Of a stretch of 64,000 nt of DNA, positions 1 to 11,100 are shown one piece after another (within the stretch, counting starts at the first letter, position 1; each line of letters opens with the position of its first letter). The notes under the pieces were generated by a model. That model was given only the letters and a program-made list of their open reading frames with translations, was not told the origin of the DNA and searched no databases. This stretch comes from Heliocidaris erythrogramma (Eukaryota > Echinodermata > Echinoidea > Camarodonta > Echinometridae): the NCBI GenBank assembly GCA_025617745.1, contig CM046866.1, positions 15,259,725-15,323,724 of the forward strand, given 5' to 3'. The translations under genes were made by a program, and so were the position numbers.

Positions 1-525
1 TCTCAGTTACTCCGAAAAATGAAGCAACTTTTAGGAACCAGCAAGCTAGAGGAGAACATTCTGAAGCAACTTTTTCTACAAAGGCTCCCAACAAATGTGC
101 AACTTGTATTAGCTTCAACTAGGGACTCTATGGAGATAGAAAAGCTCGCGGATTTGGCGGATAAAATTATTGAGACTACTACTCCATCAAACTATCACGC
201 TATCTCGAACCTGTCTTCTTCCTCCCAACCTAATCCTTCTTCTACTTCTTCTGCTGAGATGCAAGAACTCAAGGCTCAAATTTCACAGCTTACATTGCAA
301 GTTCAAGCCCTGTCTTCTCAGCCTGATCGAGGCCGAAGTCGTAGCCGTGATCGAGGTTCTCGTCAAAAACAAGACCGAAAAGCAAGAAGCCCCAGCTCAC
401 AACGCCATGCTGGAGGGGATTGCTATTATCACTGGAGGTTCGGTATTGAGGCCAAGAAATGCTCTCCTCCCTGCTCCTTCAAACCTGCTTCTACCAACCA
501 GGGAAACGACCAAGCCAGCGACTAG
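1..525 (+). CDS. gag: Gag polyprotein, 5'-partial (Ty3/gypsy)
   Basis: The reading frame is open from base 1, so the first visible ATG at 19 is probably internal rather than the true start. The fragment has a capsid-like helical part, rich in Leu and charged residues, for about 55 residues. A Ser/Pro-rich linker follows, then an Arg/Ser-rich basic stretch ([11 protein letters not shown]) and a degenerate zinc knuckle with spacing C-x3-H-x10-C-x3-C (CYYHWRF...KKCSPPC) near the end. That is not the canonical CCHC knuckle; similar Cys/His arrangements occur in gag of other animal Ty3/gypsy elements. The frame stops at 525, inside the overlap with pol. Role: structural protein of the intracellular particle. 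Confidence 0.85.
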   Translation, partial: SQLLRKMKQLLGTSKLEENILKQLFLQRLPTNVQLVLASTRDSMEIEKLADLADKIIETTTPSNYHAISNLSSSSQPNPSSTSSAEMQELKAQISQLTLQVQALSSQPDRGRSRSRDRGSRQKQDRKARSPSSQRHAGGDCYYHWRFGIEAKKCSPPCSFKPASTNQGNDQASD

Positions 526-3500
526 CAGCGACAAGTCCCACTGGCACGACACAAAATAGTCGCCTCTTCTACGTTACCGATAGGAAAACTGGAATTCGAT
601 TTCTCGTAGACACTGGAGCTGAAGTAAGCGTTCTTCCTCCTTCAAAATCCGAGAAAAATCACCCTTCTTCGAAATTTCATCTACAAGCAGTAAATCGCTC
701 AAGTATTACTACTTATGGAGAGCGAAGCCTGACTCTCGACGTCGGCTTACGTCGAGCTTGCAGATGGATTTTCATCATTGCTGATATTTCCATACCTATC
801 CTAGGGGCAGACTTCCTACACCACTTTGGTTTGCTTGTTGATGTTCGCAATCTTCGACTCATCGATTCTACTACTAATCTTTCAGTGAAAGGCATCCTTT
901 CTTCTACTCCTTCTATCAGTCCTATGTTTGTAAAGCCAGACAGTCAAGCTGCTTACAAATCTCTTCTCAATCAATATCCTGACATCACACGTCCTGTGTA
1001 CAAGGAGGCAGCAATCAAACATTCCGTCACCCATCACATTGAGACGAAAGGCCCTCCTGTTTCAGCCCGTCCTCGTCGCCTAGCAACCGACAGGTATACC
1101 ATTGCAAAAGCTGAATTTGACCACATGCTGGAACTGGGTATCATCCGACCATCCAGCAGCAACTGGGCATCCCCACTTCATATGGTACCCAAGAAAACCC
1201 CTGGAGACTGGAGACCGTGCGGAGACTATCGGGCACTAAACAGGAATACGGTTCCCGATAAATATCCAATCCCCCATCTTCAAGACTTCACCTCTGCCCT
1301 AGCAGGCAAACAAGTTTTCACAAAACTCGATCTCATACGAGCTTACCATCAGATACCAGTCGATCCCTCAGACGTACACAAAACAGCCATCACCACACCC
1401 TTTGGGTTATTTGAGTTTGTGCGCATGCCTTTTGGGCTACGCAATGCCGCACAAACTTTTCAACGATTCATTGATGAGGTAACCCGTGGTCTTCCCTTTG
1501 TGTACGCCTACATCGACGACCTCCTCATCGCAAGTGAGACACCGGAGCAGCATGTACAACACCTGCAACTTCTCTTCATTAGACTTGCGAAATATGGAGT
1601 TGTCATCAACCCAGCCAAATGTGAATTTGGCGCATCCTCCCTCACCTTTCTCGGCCATATCGTTGATGAGAACGGCATCCGCCCTCTTCCCGAGAAAGTC
1701 AAAGTCATCAATGATTTCCCTGTCCCTGATTCTCTACGTAAACTGCGCAAGTTTCTCGGACTCATCAACTTCTATCGACGTTTCATTCCCGATTGTGCAG
1801 CTACCACACAACCACTCACTGATCTCCTGGCATGCAAGCTGAAAAACAAGGCAATTCATCTCGATGAAACGGCCCTCCATGCATTCAACTCGGTCAAGAC
1901 AGCATTAGCTAACGCCACACTTCTGTCACACCCTAAGCCTAATGCCCCACTCTGCATTATGGTTGATGCATCAGATGTTGCTGTCGGAGGGGTGTTGCAG
2001 CAACTAGTTGACGATGACTGGCAACCCATCGCCTTCTTCTCCAAACGCCTGCAGCCAGCAGAGACCAGGTATAGCACTTTTGGACGTGAACTTCTAGCTA
2101 TCTACCTCACCATTCGTCACTTCAAGCATGCACTAGAAGGACGGCAATTCTGTGTCTACACAGATCACAAACCATTAATACATGCCTACAACTCTAGACC
2201 CGACAGGTATTCACCACGAGAAGTCCGGCATCTAGACTACATATCGCAATTCACGACTGATATTAGGCATGTTAGTGGCAAACACAATGTAGTGGCAGAC
2301 ACACTTTCCCGCATGGAAATCAACTCGCTGAAATCATCTTCCACCATTGATTTCAATGCCATCGCCACTGCTCAGGAGGATGACGAGGAACTCAGGCAAC
2401 TCACTGCCACCTCGCTCAAACTCCAATCTCTACCACTCCCTACTTCTGACTCTACCATTCTATGTGACACTTCAACTACAAATCCTCGCCCTTACATCCC
2501 AGCCAAATTTCGGCGAGTTGTGTTTGATGCTCTTCACAACCTATCTCACCCCGGCATCAATGCTACCCAAAAACTCATCACTGAGCGATTTGTATGGCCT
2601 GGAATCAACAAAGATGTCAGAAGTTGGACTAAAACTTGCATACAGTGTCAACGTTGCAAAGTACATCGTCATACCAAGGCACCGATAGGTACTTTCGCAA
2701 CACCAGACGCTAGATTCGACCACGTCCACATCGATCTTGTGGGACCCCTCCCTCCTTCAAATGGCAATGCATATCTCCTCACTTGTGTTGACCGTTTCAC
2801 TCGATGGCCTGAGGCAATACCAATCCCCGACATATCAGCCGAGACTGTTGCCCAAGCTTTCATTTCACAATGGGTATCTCGCTTCGGAGCTCCCTCAACC
2901 ATCACAACCGACAGAGGACGTCAATTTGAATCTTCTCTCTTTCAAGCCCTAACTCATCTTCTTGGTAGCTCTCGGATTCGAACTACATCTTACCACCCAG
3001 CATCAAATGGACTGGTAGAGCGCTTTCATCGACAACTCAAAGCATCTCTCAAAGCTACCACTAGTGCGAGATGGACTGAAACTCTCCCTCTCGTCATACT
3101 TGGAATCCGAACTGCAGTCAAATCTGATTTAGGTTGTTGCGCAGCTGAACTGGTATATGGAACAACAATAAGGTTGCCAGGTCAGTTTGTAGCGCCTAGT
3201 CAGAATGATTGTGATTTGGACCCTAGCAACTACATCCACCGACTACGGAGACAAATGCAGAACCTCAGACCTCAGCCCACTCGTGCTCAACAACGCAAAC
3301 CACAGGTTCATCCTGATCTCACAACATGCACCCATGTATTTGTGCGACATGATGCAGTCAAGAAACCTCTCCAACCACCATACGACGGCCCATTCGAAGT
3401 CATCAGACGAACTGACAAGTTTTTCATCATCCAACTCAAAGGAAAACAAGACAGCGTCAGTCTCGACCGTTTGAAACCTGCATACTTGGACTCGCCCGTC

Positions 3501-3692
3501 AAATCTACTACCAACCCTGGTCCAATACTCTCACAAGACCCTATACCTTCACAGGCGCCTACTACACCAACCTCTCAGCCTCAACCTCCCTCTATCACTC
3601 CTCCTTCTGCAAAGCCCGAAGTCAGACAAACTCGTTCCGGCAGAAGAGTACACTTTCCCAAACGCTATGTTCAAGTTTGGAATTTCAAATGA
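459..3692 (+). CDS. pol: Pol polyprotein (protease, RT, RNase H, integrase)
   Basis: Uninterrupted 1077-codon frame; translation probably enters it at about 507 by frameshift, not at the ATG at 459. Residue numbers count from 459. Aspartic protease: DTGA at 51-54. Reverse transcriptase: YIDD at 351-354, with PFGL and FLGH blocks around it. RNase H: D503, E543, D569 and D614, all present. Integrase: zinc-binding H693, H697, C727, C730, then catalytic D759, D818 and E854. The tail after about 1020 is Pro/Thr-rich and ends in a basic RSGRRV segment. All catalytic residues are intact and I see no stop or frameshift, so the enzyme may be active. No chromodomain is visible. The small minus-strand frames overlapping it are shadows. 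Confidence 0.95.
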   Translation: MLSSLLLQTCFYQPGKRPSQRLAATSPTGTTQNSRLFYVTDRKTGIRFLVDTGAEVSVLPPSKSEKNHPSSKFHLQAVNRSSITTYGERSLTLDVGLRRACRWIFIIADISIPILGADFLHHFGLLVDVRNLRLIDSTTNLSVKGILSSTPSISPMFVKPDSQAAYKSLLNQYPDITRPVYKEAAIKHSVTHHIETKGPPVSARPRRLATDRYTIAKAEFDHMLELGIIRPSSSNWASPLHMVPKKTPGDWRPCGDYRALNRNTVPDKYPIPHLQDFTSALAGKQVFTKLDLIRAYHQIPVDPSDVHKTAITTPFGLFEFVRMPFGLRNAAQTFQRFIDEVTRGLPFVYAYIDDLLIASETPEQHVQHLQLLFIRLAKYGVVINPAKCEFGASSLTFLGHIVDENGIRPLPEKVKVINDFPVPDSLRKLRKFLGLINFYRRFIPDCAATTQPLTDLLACKLKNKAIHLDETALHAFNSVKTALANATLLSHPKPNAPLCIMVDASDVAVGGVLQQLVDDDWQPIAFFSKRLQPAETRYSTFGRELLAIYLTIRHFKHALEGRQFCVYTDHKPLIHAYNSRPDRYSPREVRHLDYISQFTTDIRHVSGKHNVVADTLSRMEINSLKSSSTIDFNAIATAQEDDEELRQLTATSLKLQSLPLPTSDSTILCDTSTTNPRPYIPAKFRRVVFDALHNLSHPGINATQKLITERFVWPGINKDVRSWTKTCIQCQRCKVHRHTKAPIGTFATPDARFDHVHIDLVGPLPPSNGNAYLLTCVDRFTRWPEAIPIPDISAETVAQAFISQWVSRFGAPSTITTDRGRQFESSLFQALTHLLGSSRIRTTSYHPASNGLVERFHRQLKASLKATTSARWTETLPLVILGIRTAVKSDLGCCAAELVYGTTIRLPGQFVAPSQNDCDLDPSNYIHRLRRQMQNLRPQPTRAQQRKPQVHPDLTTCTHVFVRHDAVKKPLQPPYDGPFEVIRRTDKFFIIQLKGKQDSVSLDRLKPAYLDSPVKSTTNPGPILSQDPIPSQAPTTPTSQPQPPSITPPSAKPEVRQTRSGRRVHFPKRYVQVWNFK
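501..563 (+). promoter_or_regulatory. Programmed -1 ribosomal frameshift signal (gag to pol)
   Basis: The heptamer GGGAAAC at 501-507 is phased G_GGA_AAC in the gag frame, exactly the X_XXY_YYZ arrangement for simultaneous -1 slippage. Gag is in frame 1 and pol in frame 3, so -1 is the required shift. A possible 7-bp stem follows: gcgacta at 518-524 pairs with tagtcgc at 557-563 across a 32-nt loop. The 10-nt spacer is slightly long for a classical stimulator. The gag stop at 523-525 overlaps the stem. Confidence 0.7.
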
Positions 3693-3759
3693 GATATTAT
3701 TTCATTTCATTCGGACTATTTTCTCAATTATCGACCGTTTCATTTTATTCAACGTTCTA

Positions 3760-3771
3760 GGAGGGGGCTGA
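3760..3771 (+). other. Polypurine tract
   Basis: The purine-rich run AGGAGGGGG lies immediately before the proposed LTR start, the expected site of plus-strand DNA priming in an LTR retrotransposon. Confidence 0.7.
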
Positions 3772-4467
3772 TGTAGTATTTTCCTCATCCTCACTTCATC
3801 TTTTCTTTAATTTCTCACTTTCACTTATTTTACAAAGTCATTTTGAGAGGACATTGCCCTTTATACCAGCAGTCACAACCACCCCTATGTTATCACATTT
3901 ATCTATCAACAAGTGGTCAGCTGCATGGCCATGCCCATCGCACATTAATGACTCACCCTCAATTCAAGGATTTTCAACAATACTCCCTTTCTTCTTCATC
4001 CTGCCACACTAGCAAGGGATAAGAACAAACACTTTTCATCTCCATCTTTGCTAGACACACTTCTCAAAGTTTTCTCATCGAGTGAACACGATAATTTGAG
4101 GATGTCATCTCTTCACTTCTGAATTTGTTTCCTGCACTTCAATTGGAGCAATTTCTACAATTCTCTACTTCACATTAATTCTATACTCCATCATCTCACC
4201 TGGAGGAATTTCTATTTCATCATTTTATTCTCTGCAATTCACTCAGAGAACAGTCCAAATCTCGCTTGTGCTAGCCAAGTAGTTTTGTGATCATTTCTGT
4301 GGTGATACCTGTGTAAATATATATTTGAATCGGATTGTGTAATATTTGGAAACTTTTGGCATTTTGGAGGATCCATGTCCGGTTAACCCCTGCACGCATA
4401 AAGTCGGTAAGTGGTGATTGCTTCTTATTCCCATCTCGCATTATAAGTAGCGACCAAAACCGCTACA
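3772..4467 (+). repeat. 3' LTR of the Ty3/gypsy element
   Basis: About 696 bp. It begins TGTAGTA right after the polypurine tract and ends GCTACA, giving a short terminal inverted repeat TGTAG/CTACA as expected for LTR ends. The next five bases (catgc, 4468-4472) would be the target duplication. The 5' LTR is not in the window, so neither LTR identity nor the duplication can be tested here. Confidence 0.7.
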
Positions 4468-4976
4468 CATGCAACAAAATGAAAGAGTTAATCCTACTTT
4501 CACTCAGAAAACTTCCCGTACATTTTTGAGTGATAAATGGTTGCTGCAGCAATAGGAGTTTAAACATTTATTGTACATGTATATATTTGGGTATTCACCA
4601 TTTCAAATTCTATTGAAAACTGTACATTACTGTGAAAAGTAATTTGTTACATTATTTGTTTAATATGTGGGGACTATTGACAAAAATCTAATAGGCTGGT
4701 TACATAATTTAGATATGATAGTGATAATAATAAATTCATTAAATAAAACTCTAGTGCAGAAGGCTCATTAACATACAAAATCAATGAGCACCATACATTT
4801 CTACATACATGTCGACCATTTTTATTGTTATCATTGATGTATCATAGATATGTGACCTTAACTCACATTGAGAGTTCATTTACAAGAATTGTTGGGAAAC
4901 CTAGGCTGGTGCCACAGAAAGTTGCATATTCTATGCACCCAAAAAGGTGGATTTCGGCCATCCTTGGTTAACTAAC
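4468..4976. other. VPS35 intron 5 remnant
   Basis: AT-rich intronic sequence between the retrotransposon LTR and exon 5. I see no gene or structured repeat in it. Confidence 0.6.
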
Positions 4977-5159
4977 CTTTCATCCTTCTCACAGTCTGGT
5001 AGGTAGTTCCTGGTGCACTGCAGGAGGTAGTTCCTCAAGAACAGTCCTCTGAGGGGATGCTGAACCCCTCTGCACATCTCCACCAAGTCCTTCATGATGT
5101 CCTTCCTGGAGCTCTGGTGTGCCTTGATGTAGACGATACCTACCGTGATCAACAGGTAC
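4977..5159 (-). CDS. VPS35: VPS35 coding exon 5
   Basis: 183 nt, bounded by acceptor ..ttacag and donor gttagt. It codes for Y-L-L-I-T-V-G through L-P-D-C-E-K-D-E, nearly identical to other animal VPS35 proteins over [17 protein letters not shown] and the following [11 protein letters not shown] block. The last codon is split after two bases. Confidence 0.95.
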
Positions 5160-8100
5160 CTGTAATGAAAGCAGCAGTTCATTGTATACACGTTACTTGT
5201 TCAGCTCGTGACCAGGGCCCCGTTTCATAAAACTTGTTATCACAACAACTTAATACAATAATTGATATGAGCTACTGAAATTGTTGCATTTGACTGGCTG
5301 AGTGCAAATTTGATACAGAATTGTGGCACTTGTTATCGTTAAAATGTTTTATGAAACGGGGCCCTGATCTTCTACGGGTGACAAGACACCATGAACGCCC
5401 CATGGCAAAATAAAATGTGTACCTCAACACACAGATACCGGTAAGTGAGTACATGTACCCTTAGGGTCCTTTGTTACATGCCGATACTTTTTCCTCATCC
5501 CCACTTGCCATTCATTAACATGTATTTAAAAGGAAATTTTATTTTCCTGCAGTGGTTTACTGTGCCATGTGTGAACTGATCACAGGAGACATGACGGTAC
5601 AAGAAATTACTTAATCTTTTTTTGTCATATACTTAGACCTTCTCTTACATATGGCACACAACAAAGGTAGGAGTTCATTAACTGTTGAATACAATTACAT
5701 CATCTCCCAAACTTGACACATACTGTAGAAGGGATGGGGTAAAGTTTTGTCCAATCACAGCAAACAGCTGAACTGCCTTAACATACATAATTTCGACAAA
5801 ACAAATCAATTAGTTTTAGGAAATCAACAATCTGAAAGTAATAACAGTCATCACATTATCTCCAAACTGAAATACTCAGATTTTGCCTAAAATCAACTGA
5901 TTACTTTATCACATCGTAATTATCGGCTATAGATTTTGTAGTTGCCAATTGAAAACGTTGTATCCCAAACATTTTGTAAGTGCAAGGTCAGATACTTACA
6001 GTCTAGGGACAATATTTCCTGCATACTGGACCAGTTCATAAAGGTCAGCAATTTTGTGACCTTTCTGGTACTCATCCAGAAGGTACTGCTCCAGATGACG
6101 CAACTCATCACACACACTCATGTCTGGAAGGTTTAGGGTAATTAAGGAATACAATGGTCACATGGGCCCGTATTCTGAAAACGGTGTTATCTTTTATGTT
6201 AGTAAAACGATGTTAATTGTCATAACAAATTAAAATCAGGACAAGTCATTGGTTAATGATTGCGCAAAGATGGCTGTGCCCGCGTAAAGTTAACAGAGAC
6301 ATCTGCGCAAGCACCAATGATTAGTGTTTATTGCGCGCAGTTTCACTTTGTTATGATAATTAACACAGTTTTCCTTAACACAAAAGATAACACAGTTTTC
6401 AGAATACCGCCCCTGGTGTCATTCAGAACACTAGTTTAAACCGATCAGGCGAGGTCTGAAAGATTTGAAAAATGGACGACTGGTCACATTTCATGTGGTG
6501 GGTGACGCATCAATTTTTAATTTGTCCAGCTGCTCCTGCAGTTGGTTAGGGAGTTTCCTTTGTGTATGTGACCTCTACAAAATGTACACATGTCTAAAGT
6601 CTTTGTGTCTATTCATGAAGGACATTTAAACTCTCTTTTGATAGCCCCTCTTGAACATTTGACAAAGAACATATTTGCAAAGGTCTGCTTGAAGGACAGG
6701 AAAGCAGCGAGTCACGGTGTTGTCCAGAACTCTAGTTAAACCCTTCAAAAAAGGTCTCAAAACAATCTACTGGTTCCATGTATTACATGTCTCATGTACA
6801 CAGAATGTTCTGTGAAGGCGGCAAATACTTGTTACAAATAATATTGATTTTGACTTTACAACTACATGTATTTAAAGCCATTCATTTTTTAGCTTGTAGT
6901 ACTACTAAATAATCACTTTAACCCTTTCAGGAAAGGAATTATTTAAGGGCTAAATTGATCACAGTTTCTTCTTCAAATTGGCAACAATAATATTTTTCTT
7001 TTAGTGCTACATGGTTCTAATAAGATGTAATGTCTTGAAAACAATATACATGGTTGGGAACTTTGTCGAAAAGTTGAAAAAATTGCCAATTTTGATCAAA
7101 AAACAATGATTTTGAACCTCTCAATATGTTGCCAACTGAAGGATTTTAAAGCTTATTCTCTTTTTTTAAATTCCTGGAATCAAACGCAATGTGGTAATGC
7201 AACATAAATGGATACAGTGTGTGCAGAATTTTTTGCTCTTTCTACTAATGCATCTGGTATATTTTTTAGAGAGCTCTCTGAATCAAAAGTTATTGAGCCA
7301 AACCACAAAATGTGGTCAATTGTCTTGAAAGGGCAAAAAAGTCATTTAAGCATACTGAGATTTTAGAAGGATACAGAGTTCATAGTAGCCCTTAGGAGAT
7401 AGCAATGACGTACGTAGTTCACCAAGCATGTTAGATGCATTCTTCAAGCCATCCATCAACTTGCCTTTATCCTGAATATACAAGAAATCAATAAGGTATA
7501 AGTAATTACATTGCAATGTATTGATCAATCTTGTATGTTAGAGATGAAAGCAAACCAAATATTCATTGAATAAATTTTGTGAAACATGAATAAGTGATAC
7601 TTTATGTACGTGCCATTTCGTTAAATTGTGTGTATACATGTACATGTAAGTATGCAGTCACATGAGTGATAACATTTTTCTTTATTATTGAAAATATACA
7701 GACACATGTAGCTACCGGTACACTACAAAATCTGTGAATGTAATAAATCATAATTATTCCCAATATTATATAATCTTAATACCAATTTTACCTGCAAGAA
7801 ATGATATCTTAATACAAGTAGCTGCACGTGAAAGCAAACAAGAAAGAAAGCTTACCACTTTTCCTTCCTTTTTATGAGTTTCAAATGAGCAATTTCTTGC
7901 AGGCTTGGGCCATTACATGTAGATCTGCACTGGACCCAGCATGTACTATAGATGTACATGTTCATGCATGCTGTCTTTCTATAGTGATGGCCAGTTTGTG
8001 TGACAGATTGATTCTACATGGTCTCATAACGTATATAAATGAATCGACAAAAAGTCAAGAAAAGTTACATGAAATTTGTTTTTGTGATGATATCAGATCA

Positions 8101-11100
8101 GTTTGCTAGGCACAGATTTACACAAGTTTTGCCAGCACAGTGCCAATGTCAGAATAATTGGACATTGACATGTGAACAGAGAAAATAGGTGCCGATGACT
8201 GCACTGCATGTACTTACTAGAGATCTTTTCATCTGGAAGGCTTGAACTTTGACAACCTGCTGGGCCTCCTCCAGCAACTTTTCCTGGTCCTCTGTCCCGA
8301 CAGCTTGTGTTGGAGGCTGCAAGATAACAAAAACAGAGGGGTGTTCATCAAGTGTTTTGTCAGTGATATTTACCGACAACTGTTATAAGCTACTGAAATC
8401 CTTGCATCTGATTGCCTGAGAGAAAATTTGTCGGTAAAAATCACTGACAAACGCTTGATGAAATGCTCCCCAGATTTAAAGTACTAAGAAATTCCTCTTT
8501 AATATACACTATTGATTGCTTTAATAAAGCTAGTGTTTAATCTGAAATTTTTGGTTCTGCTTTACTAGATGGCTTTCAGTCAACAGCTTCTATAAAGTTT
8601 AAGTTGGAAGCTGTAAGATAACAAAAAGATTTAAAGGTGAAAAATCTATTTTGTGAGATTTAACTTCATGAATGCATTTTTAATCACATGTTCCATTTAA
8701 CTCTATCTAAATCTTTTGTATATTCTTCTTATTCTTCTTTCCTTTCTCCTTCTCCTCCTTCTTCTCCTTCTTCTTCTTCTTCTTCTCCTTCTTTTTCCTC
8801 TTCCTCTGCCTCTTCCCCCCTCTTCCTCTTTTTCTACTACTTCTTCTTCTTCCTCCTCTTCTTCTTCTCCCTCTTCTTCTTGACAGTTCCTCCCTGATAT
8901 AGTTCTCCACAACATACATTATGTCTCCCCTCCTACATAAAGTGGAAGACTAATGAAATCTGTATCCTTTAAAAAAAGGTGAAAAAGGGTCACAAAAATA
9001 GAGCTTCCAACATATCCAATAATCTCTAGTAGAGGCAACGAGGCAAAAACTTGTGCGAATTGTTGCGCAATGCGCTTGCCTAGTTTCGATATCAGGTTGC
9101 AATCTCTCTACCCCTCAACTCCTGTCTCCATATCCACATGCGACCACCAAAAGCACAGGTTTCGTTGCTAAAAATAACTTTTTTTTCCACTTCTAAATCT
9201 CTGTCACTCTCTCCCAACATTCAAGCAAACAAGACCAAGTCACATACATGCATGCAGTGTATCATCCATTTCTCTTTCTTGCACTCTCTCTTGATCTCAA
9301 GCCCATTTATGATCATGTTTAGTACATGTGATATGTGAAAAAGAGAGACATGAGACATCTACATTGTAACATCTGATTCGTTGAGAAAATTCCACATACA
9401 AGTATAGAATATACAGGTAGTTGTCTTTTACAAAATGATTTCCAAATGGTTGTATTAAATGTGTTGAATCTCAATGCATTACCATGTGGGTGCATAGTGT
9501 GCGTCTGCAGCAGTGTGCAGAAATTTGTAAATGACTCCGGAACACCTTTATATGTAGCTGCACACGCACGGTGATGATGCTCGCGTCCTACTAGATACAT
9601 AAGCCCCAAGGAAAAATGACGTAATTTTGGTAGTTTTTTGAATGCCCCGGCAAGGCGTGTTTAAGGATTAGGTCCAAATCAACGTTAAAATATTTGTAAA
9701 ATTATGTTCTATCTACGTATGCTTGTAGACGAAGATATATTTTTAAATTAAAAATTTTCTAATACGAGTATATTTACAATGCTGGAGAGAATTTGGCTCT
9801 GAAAATTGACATGGTGATATTTCCTCTGTCTCTTTAAAGTATCTTGCTAAATTTTTTTCAGGAAATCTTACTGACACATAGAGGAGATACAATGTAGTAA
9901 AGATAACATCGGGGTCAGAAATGAAACAGCTTTCCAGATTTTGCAATTTTTGTCTCTCAGAAATACCCCTTTTGAGGACACCAAAGTGTGATATGCTCTG
10001 AGTGCATTGAATGAATGGGTAATTTTTGTGCAAATTCTAAATAATACTTTACATACATGTATTTTCAATTCTTTTTCCTTGCAAGGGTCCATTATAAACA
10101 TTAAATGCAAAAACAATTATTAAAAATTGCATCAAATGTCCAAAATAAGGATTTTTTTTTGTAGTGGCCATAGTTACATCAGTATATGTAGCTGCATTCT
10201 GCTAAATATTGTGTATTGGTAATAGCCTAAACTAAGTCTGAAACATGATAAAAGAAAGGGAAAAAGAAAGGAAAAAAATAGGAGGAAGATACAGCAGCTA
10301 CTTTAATATTACCTCCGTGTAACAAATGTTATGCGAATTTGATACTGTGGACACCACAAATCATGCAAACAAATATCCATAGGAATGCATGCTTAATAAG
10401 GAGTGAGGTTCCAACTTTGTACATGAATCTCCGATTGTTGAGTTAAGCACAGGTAAAGCACTTAACAAGGGTTTATGCACACCACGAATAATGGTCATAT
10501 TGACCACTACGCAGAGTGAAAGCAAAAATACTAGGTATTTTCTGTTGCATGTACTAAAGGTATGGGGGGAATATAAGATAAATATTTTTAAATACTTCTT
10601 TTCAACTTCAGCTCTTAAAAATCTCACTCCTACCTAAGCCTGAGTCGAATCGATTGGTTAATAGCCGGTGTTCGATCGAAGACATCGAATCCCGAATTCG
10701 TTTTGGCAAATCCGGTGCATCGATTTGTAGTCCGCCAGATTTTTGACTACTGTAGCCACCATGAAAAAAGCAAATAAAAAAAGAAACTCCGTAACGTACA
10801 GCATATATATACTAGCAGAGAACGTGAAGGCGACTTCGAAGTTCAAACTGTTGGCTAACTTTCGCTAATTCGCTCGCGGAGGACGTCGCGCTTTACCTGT
10901 GCTTTCTCTATGGAAAAATCGTTTTGTCGTTACGAACTGAAGTTTACGATAATATTCTTGCACTCTCTCTGCATTGTCAATTTGACAATTGTATAATTGA
11001 ACATGATAAATACGGGCATGAGTACGGGTGTTCCTACTTAATTCGCAATAACTAATATCACACTCTCATCAAATTGGCAATTACTTCTTGGAAATGATCT

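Larger units (their letters stand above)
1..4467 (+). mobile_element. Ty3/gypsy LTR retrotransposon, 5' part outside window
   Basis: Order seen: gag (open at the left edge), overlapping pol in the -1 frame, a polypurine tract at 3760-3771, then a 3' LTR ending about 4467. Pol order is protease, reverse transcriptase, RNase H, integrase, which defines Ty3/gypsy (Metaviridae) rather than Ty1/copia. No envelope-like frame and no chromodomain are seen after integrase. Pol is open for over 1000 codons, so this copy may be young. It lies on the plus strand, antisense to VPS35, whose fifth coding exon begins its donor 510 bp to the right; later VPS35 exons must lie to the left, so the element probably sits in VPS35 intron 5. 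The 5' LTR and primer-binding site are outside the window. Confidence 0.93.

Noticed and set aside
8317..8379. ATG at 8379 as the VPS35 start
   Set aside because: The codons before the acceptor at 8317 are intron and do not match the family; phase and the divergent partner place the start at 29966.
8688..8919. Ser-rich plus-strand and Arg/Glu-rich minus-strand frames
   Set aside because: Read-through of a ttc/tcc microsatellite; composition artefact.
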